Source of the DNA: an uncultured Pirellulaceae bacterium
GTDB taxonomy: Bacteria > Planctomycetota > Planctomycetia > Pirellulales > Pirellulaceae
DNA length: 33,412 nt
Direction: 5' to 3'
Assembly: GCA_937928555.1 (NCBI GenBank)
Contig: CALFWR010000119.1
Span: 1-33,412, forward strand
This document shows, one piece after another, positions 1 to 6,693 of the stretch. The position numbers and the translations under genes were made by a program. Under the pieces are notes generated by a model. That model worked only from the letters and a program-made list of their open reading frames with translations. It was not told where the DNA came from and ran no database searches. Positions within the stretch are counted from its first letter, which is position 1, and each line of letters begins with the position of its first letter.

Positions 1-1
1 C

Positions 2-175
2 TTATTAGACAAAGAAAATCAAGCCTTTATACAACAACATAACAAATGGGCACTACGCGATATGTCCGAACGAATGCTAGAAGCCATACAAAGAGGAATG
101 TGGGAAAATCCATCCGATGAGATGAAAAAAGAACTTGAAAACTTATATTTGAAAACTGATAATTTACTAGAATAG
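2..175 (+). CDS. Cobaltochelatase CobN-like, C-terminal fragment
   Basis: The reading frame is open from base 2 to a TAG at 173-175 and encodes the last 57 residues of a protein whose start lies outside the window. The peptide has the pattern of a CobN/BchH-type chelatase large-subunit C-terminus: NKWALRDMSERMLEAIQRG, a Trp-Glu-Asn-Pro turn, then a helix ending LENLYLKTDNLLE. CobN is the large subunit that inserts cobalt into the corrin ring using ATP. Codons are strongly AT-rich, unlike every other gene here, so this fragment probably derives from another genome by transfer or by mis-assembly. The family call rests on remembered motif similarity over a short stretch. Confidence 0.6.
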   Translation, partial: LLDKENQAFIQQHNKWALRDMSERMLEAIQRGMWENPSDEMKKELENLYLKTDNLLE

Positions 176-178
176 AAC

Positions 179-290
179 ATGCAAAATTTTGATATAAAAT
201 CAATCAATAATAATCTAAAAGAGCAACTACAACACAAAATTGACTTCAAAACAAAACCGAAACCAAAACCAAAACCAAAACCAAAAGCCT
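179..290 (+). pseudogene. Broken AT-rich ORF start with Lys-Pro repeat
   Basis: An ATG three bases after the CobN stop opens a frame reading MQNFDIKSINNNLKEQLQ and then alternating Lys-Pro from the CCAAAA microsatellite. The AT-rich composition ends with the repeat. Beyond about base 290 the frame runs on to 571, out of phase with the next gene, giving arginine- and cysteine-rich nonsense. I read it as the first ~35 residues of the gene that followed cobN in the donor sequence, cut at the junction. Lys-Pro tracts occur in TonB linkers, but no membrane anchor precedes this one, so no function is assigned. Confidence 0.3.
251..286. repeat. CCAAAA hexanucleotide microsatellite at a composition break
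   Basis: About five tandem copies of the hexamer CCAAAA, the first degenerate (CCGAAA), sit exactly where AT-rich sequence on the left gives way to GC-richer sequence on the right. Simple repeats of this kind are common places for assembly mis-joins and for replication slippage. Confidence 0.85.
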
Positions 291-347
291 TACTTCGCAG
301 ACCCGGCTGCAAACGCAAATTCTCAATTCCGCGCGAAAGCTCCGTCC

Positions 348-1706
348 ATGATTCGACGTCCCGACACCAACCTGTGCATGGCTATTGTTCTCTGCGTACC
401 GCTGCTTGCGACCTGCTACTGGCAAGAAGAAAAAACAACGACCGACACGATCCAACCGGCCAAACAGGAGCTCATCGAGCCAACACGGATCGCCAGCCTG
501 CATGCGAAAATCAAAAAGCAGCGCAAGCAGCCCGGATCGCCCCGGCAAATCAGCGGCTGTCTGGTTTTTGACGGAGCCACCGACGGCAACCTTCAGGTCG
601 ATCCCCAAATCGCGGTCGGTCCCGAACATGTGTTACACGCGACCAATAGCGGGTTTACGATCTTTGACAAACAAGGCCACTACATCGATGGCGTCTCGCA
701 GCAAGGGTTCGAAGGCGGCATCGACCCCAAATTGCACTACGACATCAACAACGGCGTGTTCCTGTTTGATCTTTGGGTCTATTGGGACAAACAAAAACGC
801 AAACCGGTGAACATCTCGGTTTCCGAAACCGACGACCCGACCGGAGCCTGGAATACGTACCCGATCTCCATTCCCGAGGGAGTCGATGGCGGTGCCATTG
901 GCTACAGCAAAAAATGGATCGGCTACAGCTACCCCGGCGGCGAGCTCAACACGATCGTGATGCCGATGGAGCAATGCAAAACAGGCCAGCCCGCCAGCGC
1001 GTTTCACTTTCAGGCCAACCTCGGGCACCCGATCGCCACCCAGGACGACCAGCCCGATCTGTACTTTCTCAAACTGACCGCAAAGACGTTTGTGATCTCC
1101 AAAGTAACAGATGGCGACGCCGGTCAACCTGTCGTCGAGACAATCAGCATCGCGCCGCACGGCCTGAAGTACATTCAATTTCCGCCCAAGTCGCCTCAAA
1201 AAGGCACCGACAATCGCACGGCATCCGGGGATCGCAATCCGAAAAATGTCGTGCTGCAAAACGGAAGCCTCTGGTTTTCGCGAACCGTCAACTGCGACGG
1301 TCGGGCCGCGGTTCAATGGCATCAACTTTCGCTTGACGGAAAACAGATTCAGTCTGGATTGATCGCTGATTCGAAACGGAGCTTCATTCAGACATCGCTC
1401 GCGGTCAATCAACGCAAAGACGTTCTGGTCGGCTTTCAGGAAACCGGCGACGACATGTTCATCAGTCCAAGGCTGGCGTTTCGCAGCGGCGATGATCCTG
1501 AGGGCACCCTGCGTCCTTCGGTTTCTCTCGGCGAAGGCAAAGCCGCCACCGGGGGCGGACCGTGGGGAGACTACAGCGGTTGCGCACTCGATGGTGGAAA
1601 CCTGCTGGACTTGTGGACCGTGCAAAGCATCGCCGGTGGGGATGGCAAAGGTGACACCGTCATCGCCAAAGTACCGACGGAAAAGATCGCTGAGTTAAAA
1701 CAGTAG
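348..1706 (+). CDS. Secreted protein or lipoprotein of unknown function
   Basis: 452 aa from the ATG at 348. The frame is open further upstream to 240, but that part only translates the microsatellite, and the 348 start gives a clean signal peptide (two Arg, then a hydrophobic run from residue 11) ending in a possible lipobox LATC with Cys23. The body is rich in short beta strands with Trp, Gly and Asp-Pro turns, such as DGATDGNLQVDPQIAVGP near residue 65 and GGPWGDYSGCALDGG near the C-terminus, suggesting a beta-propeller-like extracellular domain. No catalytic motif was recognised. It stands alone, with the AT-rich junction upstream and a convergent gene downstream. The start and the lipoprotein status are uncertain; the coding call is firm. 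Confidence 0.8.
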   Translation: MIRRPDTNLCMAIVLCVPLLATCYWQEEKTTTDTIQPAKQELIEPTRIASLHAKIKKQRKQPGSPRQISGCLVFDGATDGNLQVDPQIAVGPEHVLHATNSGFTIFDKQGHYIDGVSQQGFEGGIDPKLHYDINNGVFLFDLWVYWDKQKRKPVNISVSETDDPTGAWNTYPISIPEGVDGGAIGYSKKWIGYSYPGGELNTIVMPMEQCKTGQPASAFHFQANLGHPIATQDDQPDLYFLKLTAKTFVISKVTDGDAGQPVVETISIAPHGLKYIQFPPKSPQKGTDNRTASGDRNPKNVVLQNGSLWFSRTVNCDGRAAVQWHQLSLDGKQIQSGLIADSKRSFIQTSLAVNQRKDVLVGFQETGDDMFISPRLAFRSGDDPEGTLRPSVSLGEGKAATGGGPWGDYSGCALDGGNLLDLWTVQSIAGGDGKGDTVIAKVPTEKIAELKQ

Positions 1707-1782
1707 TTCAGCAGTTCGGACCTTTCGGGCGATTAGCCAACCCAACAAGTTCTTGCGTCGACGTGTTCAGTTGAGCGCAATG

Positions 1783-1844
1783 ATCCGGGATGAAGGGAAT
1801 CCGGGATAAAGGGAATCCGGGATAAAGAGAATCCGAATAAAGGG
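1783..1844. repeat. 16-bp tandem repeat, about four copies
   Basis: Units of ATCCGGGATAAAGGGA start at 1783, 1799, 1815 and 1831. The first has TGAAGGGA, the third AAGAGA, and the last is shortened (ATCCGAATAAAGGG). They lie between the convergent ends of the secreted protein gene and the DUF4912 gene, just outside the terminator of the latter. Confidence 0.85.
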
Positions 1845-1850
1845 CGCAAT

Positions 1851-1884
1851 AAAAAACGGCGGCCGAAAAAATCCGACCGCCGTT
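1851..1884 (-). terminator. Rho-independent terminator of the DUF4912 gene
   Basis: AACGGCGG (1855-1862) pairs with CCGCCGTT (1877-1884) around a 14-base loop. The six A residues at 1851-1856 become a T-run after the stem on the minus strand, the expected polarity for the gene ending at 1907. Confidence 0.7.
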
Positions 1885-1906
1885 CTTTCGAAGAGCCTCG
1901 TTCCAA

Positions 1907-3037
1907 CTATTCGAACTCATCCACATCCCGAGTCAGTGGCTCCATAACTTTCGTGTTACGCTCAATCGCAATCACCGTTGTTCTCTGTTCGGTTCCGTCG
2001 CGACTGGAAGCAATCACCGGGAGGACTTGACGTTTATCGGGCAAGTCGACCTTCAGTGCAAACGTACCATCGCATTCAACGTGAACTGGCATACCACCTA
2101 CCGAGACGCTAGCCAGCGATTCTGTGGTCCCATGCACAATCAGGTGAGCATCGACATCAAATCGGAACTTTCGCCCGGAAGGATGAATCGCCGAACCAAG
2201 TCGCTTGAATGCGGGAATGTGCATCGGCTGGCGGGCTTTTTCCTCGAATACGTTTCGCAGATCCGCCGAAGAAAGCGTCGGGTTCTTGCCACCGCTGAGC
2301 GAATAGTATCGCTGGGCATCATTGGTGATGTCGTTCCACGCACAGTCGGTCGCTTCCTCGACTTTGGGCATCAGAATTTCGTTGCTCTTGCAAATCAGAT
2401 GGAATTTAGCTGTTTCTTTGCAAGCGTAACCAACGAACACACGGTAGTTTTCATTTTGCTCCTGAACGTTGATAAACCAGTTGCTCATTCCGCCGTGAAT
2501 CGGAATTTCCTGAATGACTTCTTCGATCCCTGAATTGCCGGAACTGGAGACCTTTACGAGGCGAAGCACCGGTTGGGCGTTGTGCCAGTTGCCAGAAAAA
2601 GCCGCCCGGGCGCGCTGAACCGAAGCACGGGTAATCTCCCAATAAGCCTGCAACCACCACGCGTCGCGAACAACCAGAACCAATCGATCTTTTTCGGGTG
2701 CCTCGTGTCGTTTGCTGGATTCGATGATCAACGCAAGGTCTTTCATCTGCTCTTCCTGTTTCCGCTGTGCACGGATCTTGCGGCTGACCGCGGTTTCAAC
2801 ACGATTGGTGCCGGCCTTGCCCAGAGACGCACGCCCCCGAACGATCGGCTGCCGGGCTTTGCCGACGGGCTTGGCAGCGCGACGACCCACAGGCTTTCTG
2901 TCTTTCTTTGTCAAATCCAGCAGAGCCCCAACGAGTTCTGCTTTACGCATCGAATGCCAACCGGCAATCCCTTTCTCCCGCGCCATCTGCGCCAACTCTT
3001 TTGACTTGTGAGCATTCAATGTTGCTGCGGTGATCAT
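1907..3037 (-). CDS. DUF4912 protein with Rho_N/SAP-like N-terminus
   Basis: 376 aa. The ATG at 3037 is chosen because a GGGAGAG ribosome binding site lies about 8 bases upstream; the frame extends to 3109 without a better start. Residues 1-40 (MITAATLNAHKSKELAQMAR onward) resemble the small helical Rho N-terminal/SAP fold, a nucleic-acid-binding module. A basic, Lys/Arg-rich linker follows to about residue 100. The central part matches the DUF4912 pattern: LVLVVRDAWWLQAYWEIT, then a strand containing GGMSNWFINVQ and a YRVFVGY strand. The Asp/Trp and Tyr-Trp-Glu signature of DUF4912 is present. The C-terminal ~90 residues form a further beta-rich region of unknown role. The molecular function of DUF4912 is not known to me; the N-terminal module suggests nucleic-acid contact, which is inference. 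Confidence 0.8.
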   Translation of the reverse strand: MITAATLNAHKSKELAQMAREKGIAGWHSMRKAELVGALLDLTKKDRKPVGRRAAKPVGKARQPIVRGRASLGKAGTNRVETAVSRKIRAQRKQEEQMKDLALIIESSKRHEAPEKDRLVLVVRDAWWLQAYWEITRASVQRARAAFSGNWHNAQPVLRLVKVSSSGNSGIEEVIQEIPIHGGMSNWFINVQEQNENYRVFVGYACKETAKFHLICKSNEILMPKVEEATDCAWNDITNDAQRYYSLSGGKNPTLSSADLRNVFEEKARQPMHIPAFKRLGSAIHPSGRKFRFDVDAHLIVHGTTESLASVSVGGMPVHVECDGTFALKVDLPDKRQVLPVIASSRDGTEQRTTVIAIERNTKVMEPLTRDVDEFE

Positions 3038-3178
3038 ACGAAATCTCTCCCTGCGGCCATTGGCCAAGTGTCCGATCTGGCCCATCCGTTGCCACAGCAG
3101 ACATATCATTTCGACCGGGTCTCCTGCCGGTTCGATAATTCAGATCGCAGCGAAACTTGAAAACGGCACGCGCATCGT

Positions 3179-3193
3179 GCACATAATATGTGC
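3179..3193. promoter_or_regulatory. 15-bp palindrome, possible operator upstream of the DUF4912 gene
   Basis: GCACATA-A-TATGTGC is a perfect 7-bp inverted repeat around one central base, about 140 bp upstream of the DUF4912 start. On the minus strand it contains TATTAT, which could be a -10 element. No convincing -35 hexamer was found at the right spacing, so this is a candidate site only. Confidence 0.3.
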
Positions 3194-3250
3194 TTATCCT
3201 CACCCTTCGCTACTCAATGCAATTTAGTAACAACCTGAATAACTGCAACT

Positions 3251-3274
3251 AAAACCCACTCGATCGAGTGGGTT
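3251..3274 (-). terminator. Perfect 22-bp palindrome, likely terminator of the lipoprotein gene
   Basis: AACCCACTCGA is followed directly by TCGAGTGGGTT (3253-3274). Only a short A-run (3251-3254) precedes it on the plus strand, giving a short T-run on the minus strand. It sits about 57 bp past the stop of the minus-strand lipoprotein gene. Confidence 0.5.
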
Positions 3275-3331
3275 GGCACGCGATAGCAACGGAAAAGTCA
3301 CCGTTATCGGCAATCTTTACAGCGGTTCTGC

Positions 3332-3997
3332 TCAAAATGACGGTGGACGAGACACATCGGCACCCGAGAGACGACCGACGATGTTGCCAAGGATCTTCTG
3401 TTCCAAGGCAATGTCCCGCCCCATCTCGATCCAATCGACACCTGGAGAGTTTTCCCAAATCTCTTCCTCGTCGACATCCAAAGCGGTGTCGTTGCGTAAG
3501 TACTTTCCGCTGACCGCAGACTGAATCGGTCGCGGATTGTCTTCGAGTTCCTTGAAGACCTTGACATCGACCAGGTAGCTGTCGCCGGTCGGCATCACGC
3601 GGACTTTTGCGTATCGCCGGACTGTTTGCAGCGAGGCGTGGTATCGTTCAAAACCCCGCACCGAATCATGTCGCCAGGGCTCGAGGATCGTCGAACCGAT
3701 TTCCGGGTACGTTTCAATCCAGCCTTCTGTCACAAGATTATTTTCGATGCGGATTCGTTCTTCCCGGTAGATGCGAAAATAGTCATCGATCTCGTCGCTG
3801 ATCTCGTCCATCACCAGCCAGCGGTCAAGCTGGGGAATCGCAACCGGATTGGAGATTTCCGAAGTCAGAACTTTGGGTTCCAGACGATCGGTCCCTCGCG
3901 CCAACCGGGCGCATCCAGAGGAACTGACAAGCAACACCCCCGCCGTCAACCATGCGGCGATGAGAGCAAGAATGCCTGTTTTGGGGTGATGATTCAA
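3332..3997 (-). CDS. Conserved-type lipoprotein of unknown function
   Basis: 221 aa from a TTG at 3997. The open frame reaches another TTG at 4081, but that start would place about 45 residues before the hydrophobic segment; from 3997 the product opens MNHHPKTGILALIAAW and reaches lipobox SSGC at Cys29, a normal lipoprotein signal. No clear ribosome binding site marks either start. The mature part is acidic, with EISDEIDDYFRIYREERIR in the middle, followed by a strand-rich region (RRYAKVRVMPTGDSYLVDVK) that looks like a small alpha/beta fold. No known family was recognised. It lies 3' of the membrane hydrolase gene on the same strand and may be co-transcribed with it. Confidence 0.7.
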   Translation of the reverse strand: MNHHPKTGILALIAAWLTAGVLLVSSSGCARLARGTDRLEPKVLTSEISNPVAIPQLDRWLVMDEISDEIDDYFRIYREERIRIENNLVTEGWIETYPEIGSTILEPWRHDSVRGFERYHASLQTVRRYAKVRVMPTGDSYLVDVKVFKELEDNPRPIQSAVSGKYLRNDTALDVDEEEIWENSPGVDWIEMGRDIALEQKILGNIVGRLSGADVSRPPSF

Positions 3998-4120
3998 AGA
4001 CAATTGATCGCTGGAATTGAAATGCGGCGGAAGTCTGAAGAAATCGGGTTCACCCGACAAGGTCAGTTGCTTCACAAACAAACCGTCGCGGTCTGCCAGT
4101 TCGGCGACGAATTCAAACGC

Positions 4121-6142
4121 TTACGCGGCCCTGGTCCTGCTATCACTTTGCGGGGCAAAGATCTGTTCCCGCAGAATTTGCAGCACTTCGGCATCACTCC
4201 AATACCTTGAGTGACCGCGCGGGCCAACCGGGTGGTTGGAACAGTGGGTAAAGTGGCGTTCAATCTGGCCCGGCGCGTGGTTCTGTTGCATCGCATCTCT
4301 GTCGGCCTCGTTTGCGGGCAAGTGCCCAAAGTCAATATCCAACCCGACATAGTCATCAATACGAAAGATGTTGACCCAACGATCGAGCCTTTGATGCAGG
4401 GGCTTCCAGAATCGATCGCTCAGCGGCGGATAAAGATGGCCAAAGTAATGCTGGTACAGGTGCGTAATCGGCGATCCCATCGTCACTAGGGAGACTTTTG
4501 CAAAACTGTTTCCCAGCCATTCAAGTTCCGGATCATTAAGCGCTTCGGCGACATCGACGGTACCCTGACTGTGTGACACCAGCACCAGTTCGGGTCGATG
4601 GCTGAACTCATCGCGGTAGTGAGTCAAAATCCGTTTCACACGGCCAATGATCTGTTCGCGGCGGGAAAAGAACAGCGCGCCGGATTCAAACGTCGTTTCA
4701 CGAATGTCGAACTCGTCGTCATCGTCCAGCCAGTCTTTCAGGTTGGTGGCTCGAAAGTAAAAATGATTCACAACATCCAGCACGATATCAAAGACGCCCC
4801 GCATTCGCGGCAGCAGAAACAGGATCGTTCCGCCCAGAGGCACAATCACCGCCACGGCGTACTTGTTTGATTCTGCCATCAGCCGTCCCATGGCAAAGTC
4901 ATGCCACGAACCGCCCATGTTTTCGACGATCGAAATACTCATCACCAACGACACGCCGATCAGCGTACAAACCGCCAGCGCCAACTGCTGCACCGGATGG
5001 ACGATCAAACGCGGCACCCGCTCGCCGGCCGCGAAGGCCTCTGCGGTGATGACTGACCGTTGTTGGAGATAGCGGATCACGATGAACATCGCCACAATCG
5101 AAATGGCGATAAACATCACGAACTGGATTCCCAGCATGGGGATCGCTTCGTCAAAGATCGCCTGAAACTTGTCCAGTTTGACCGTTTTGCCAATACCTTC
5201 TCTGGCGGCAACCCACAACATCGGCAGCGCCTGCCCCCAGATTCCGACCGCCAGAGCCGGCAACAGAAACGCGAGGTTCAGGGCCCGGCGGTTGACTCCG
5301 GGCTGCATTCGGGCGATCAGCCAGCAAACCGCCATCGCAATCACAACCAGCGTTTCCACGAACCACAGCAAACCCAACAGGACCACCAGCACGCGGCAGT
5401 ACCAGATCAGCCCCGGATGCACCGCGTTGGTGTACTGCCCATACAGCTCCCGGGTATCGACGAAAAGGAACTTGATCAGCATCAGCCCGGTAACAAAGGC
5501 CGTTGTGATGCAGACCCAAAACCAGAACCGCTGCACGACGCGACTGCGAGTTACTTTTGCGCCGGTCTGCGCCGCAAAAATCGCCACCGCAGCGCAAGCC
5601 GCCAGGACGACCTGCGTCCACACGATTCCGGTGTAGGACTCGGGCCACATGACCTGCGTCACGACAACGGCAAAGGACAGGACCGCTAGGTAAAACGTCA
5701 CCGCCATGACCGGCCCGTGCAAAATTCTGGAGCTGATCAGCCCCAGTCGTTTCAGCCAGAACGCTCCAACGCCCGGCTGATCGGCGGCGACATACGCGAC
5801 ATACCGCAAACCAAAAAGGATCTGGAACAGCCCAAAAATAATGCCAAGGAATCCGCGTTGGACTTGGGAGAGGTCACCCCAGAATCCTTCGACAAGTTCA
5901 ACGCTTTCATTTTTCAACTGAAGCTTGCGAACGTGTGCCGGGAAGGTCTTCACCTGCTCCGGTCGATCCGGTTTCTCATTGAGCCACAGCGTCAACTGCG
6001 ATTCGTGCAGCGGCCTTTCGTCTTCGGCCAGTGAGCGCGTAAAGAGGCTTAACGTTTCACCTGGCTGGGGATCGCCCACGCCATGCACAACGACAACCAG
6101 CCGGTCAGGATTTGTAGCGCCCGCACTCACATATTTGTCCAC
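4121..6142 (-). CDS. Alpha/beta hydrolase split by a polytopic membrane domain
   Basis: 673 aa, GTG start at 6142. Residues 14-24 form the first hydrolase strand and oxyanion turn (RLVVVVHGVGD, His20). From about residue 98 to 446 come eight or nine hydrophobic segments. The hydrolase core then resumes: LVLVSHSQGTVD holds the GxSxG nucleophile Ser525, NIFRIDDYVG supplies a likely acid (Asp596 or 597), and GHSRYW supplies His644. The triad therefore seems complete, although nearly 500 residues separate the first core strand from the nucleophile. An acidic stretch (LDDDDEFD, near residue 472) marks the return to a soluble domain. Substrate unknown; a membrane-associated lipase or esterase is a reasonable guess. 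The upstream region holds two miniature elements, so any native promoter must lie close to the start. Confidence 0.85.
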   Translation of the reverse strand: MDKYVSAGATNPDRLVVVVHGVGDPQPGETLSLFTRSLAEDERPLHESQLTLWLNEKPDRPEQVKTFPAHVRKLQLKNESVELVEGFWGDLSQVQRGFLGIIFGLFQILFGLRYVAYVAADQPGVGAFWLKRLGLISSRILHGPVMAVTFYLAVLSFAVVVTQVMWPESYTGIVWTQVVLAACAAVAIFAAQTGAKVTRSRVVQRFWFWVCITTAFVTGLMLIKFLFVDTRELYGQYTNAVHPGLIWYCRVLVVLLGLLWFVETLVVIAMAVCWLIARMQPGVNRRALNLAFLLPALAVGIWGQALPMLWVAAREGIGKTVKLDKFQAIFDEAIPMLGIQFVMFIAISIVAMFIVIRYLQQRSVITAEAFAAGERVPRLIVHPVQQLALAVCTLIGVSLVMSISIVENMGGSWHDFAMGRLMAESNKYAVAVIVPLGGTILFLLPRMRGVFDIVLDVVNHFYFRATNLKDWLDDDDEFDIRETTFESGALFFSRREQIIGRVKRILTHYRDEFSHRPELVLVSHSQGTVDVAEALNDPELEWLGNSFAKVSLVTMGSPITHLYQHYFGHLYPPLSDRFWKPLHQRLDRWVNIFRIDDYVGLDIDFGHLPANEADRDAMQQNHAPGQIERHFTHCSNHPVGPRGHSRYWSDAEVLQILREQIFAPQSDSRTRAA

Positions 6143-6240
6143 GATTGGAATTGAGCGCGGACTGTAGGGGATTCGCGCGCCTGTTTCAGCGCGTCATGAG
6201 CTAGCAAACTGATTCACTGTTGTCGTGGATTACACCTGAA

Positions 6241-6428
6241 CCCGGATTATTCACGAGGCGTGGGCGTAACTTTCAGTTTAGCCAATGAACATCGCACCGG
6301 TTGGAAAGGAGTCTCTGGTCTGGACTTCGTCAACGAGGTGAACCGAAATCTGGGCGACAATCCAGCTTTGACCTTCGTGTCAGCGAGGTTCAATGCAAAT
6401 CAACGCCCGTCGTCGTGAATCATTCCGG
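6241..6428. mobile_element. Miniature inverted-repeat element A, 188 bp, TSD CTGAA
   Basis: The left end reads CCCGGATTATTCACGAGGCG; the right end, read on the opposite strand, is CCGGAATGATTCACGACG. It is flanked on both sides by CTGAA (6236-6240 and 6429-6433), a 5-bp target duplication. The interior contains no ORF and does not resemble elements B and C, although termini and length do. A non-autonomous element mobilised in trans is the simplest reading. Confidence 0.85.
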
Positions 6429-6488
6429 CTGAAGTCCTTGGGGAGCTGGGAATTCTGGCGAACCCCAGGACCGGATCTGACAGTTAAT

Positions 6489-6675
6489 CCCGGATTATTC
6501 ACGAGGCGTGGGCGTCAGCGTCAGTTCCGACAGTGATCCGCGACTCTGATGCGATCAAACGATCACTGCGGTTTTCATCTACCGGATGACTCACATTTCT
6601 TGTTGAAGTTCAGCTTTTCCCTTGCTCCTGTTGGCCAGACGCAGAATCAACGCCCGTCGTCGTGAATAATTCCGG
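6489..6675. mobile_element. Miniature inverted-repeat element B, 187 bp, TSD TTAAT
   Basis: The left terminus is CCCGGATTATTCACGAGGCG and the right terminus, on the opposite strand, is CCGGAATTATTCACGACG. Target duplication TTAAT is at 6484-6488 and 6676-6680. The interior is closely similar along its whole length to element C at 15051-15237. It lies immediately downstream of the TolC-family gene, whose stop is at 6694. Confidence 0.9.
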
Positions 6676-6693
6676 TTAATGTTTTTCGTTGGC

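Larger units (their letters stand above)
6143..6693. other. Intergenic region filled by two miniature mobile elements
   Basis: No gene was found. Elements at 6241-6428 and 6489-6675, separated by 60 bp, make up most of it. The remaining ~100 bp at 6143-6240 would have to hold the promoter of the minus-strand hydrolase gene; I saw no clear hexamer pair there. Confidence 0.7.

Noticed and set aside
251..286. Lys-Pro repeat as a TonB linker
   Set aside because: No membrane anchor precedes it and the downstream frame is nonsense; the repeat is at a composition break and is simple-sequence DNA.
633..1625. Open frame of 330 codons on the minus strand
   Set aside because: Antisense to the secreted protein gene; the plus strand has the signal peptide and strand pattern, while the minus translation is Val/Arg-rich without structure.
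1783..1844. CRISPR array
   Set aside because: Repeat units are adjacent without spacers and only 16 bp long; no cas gene is present.
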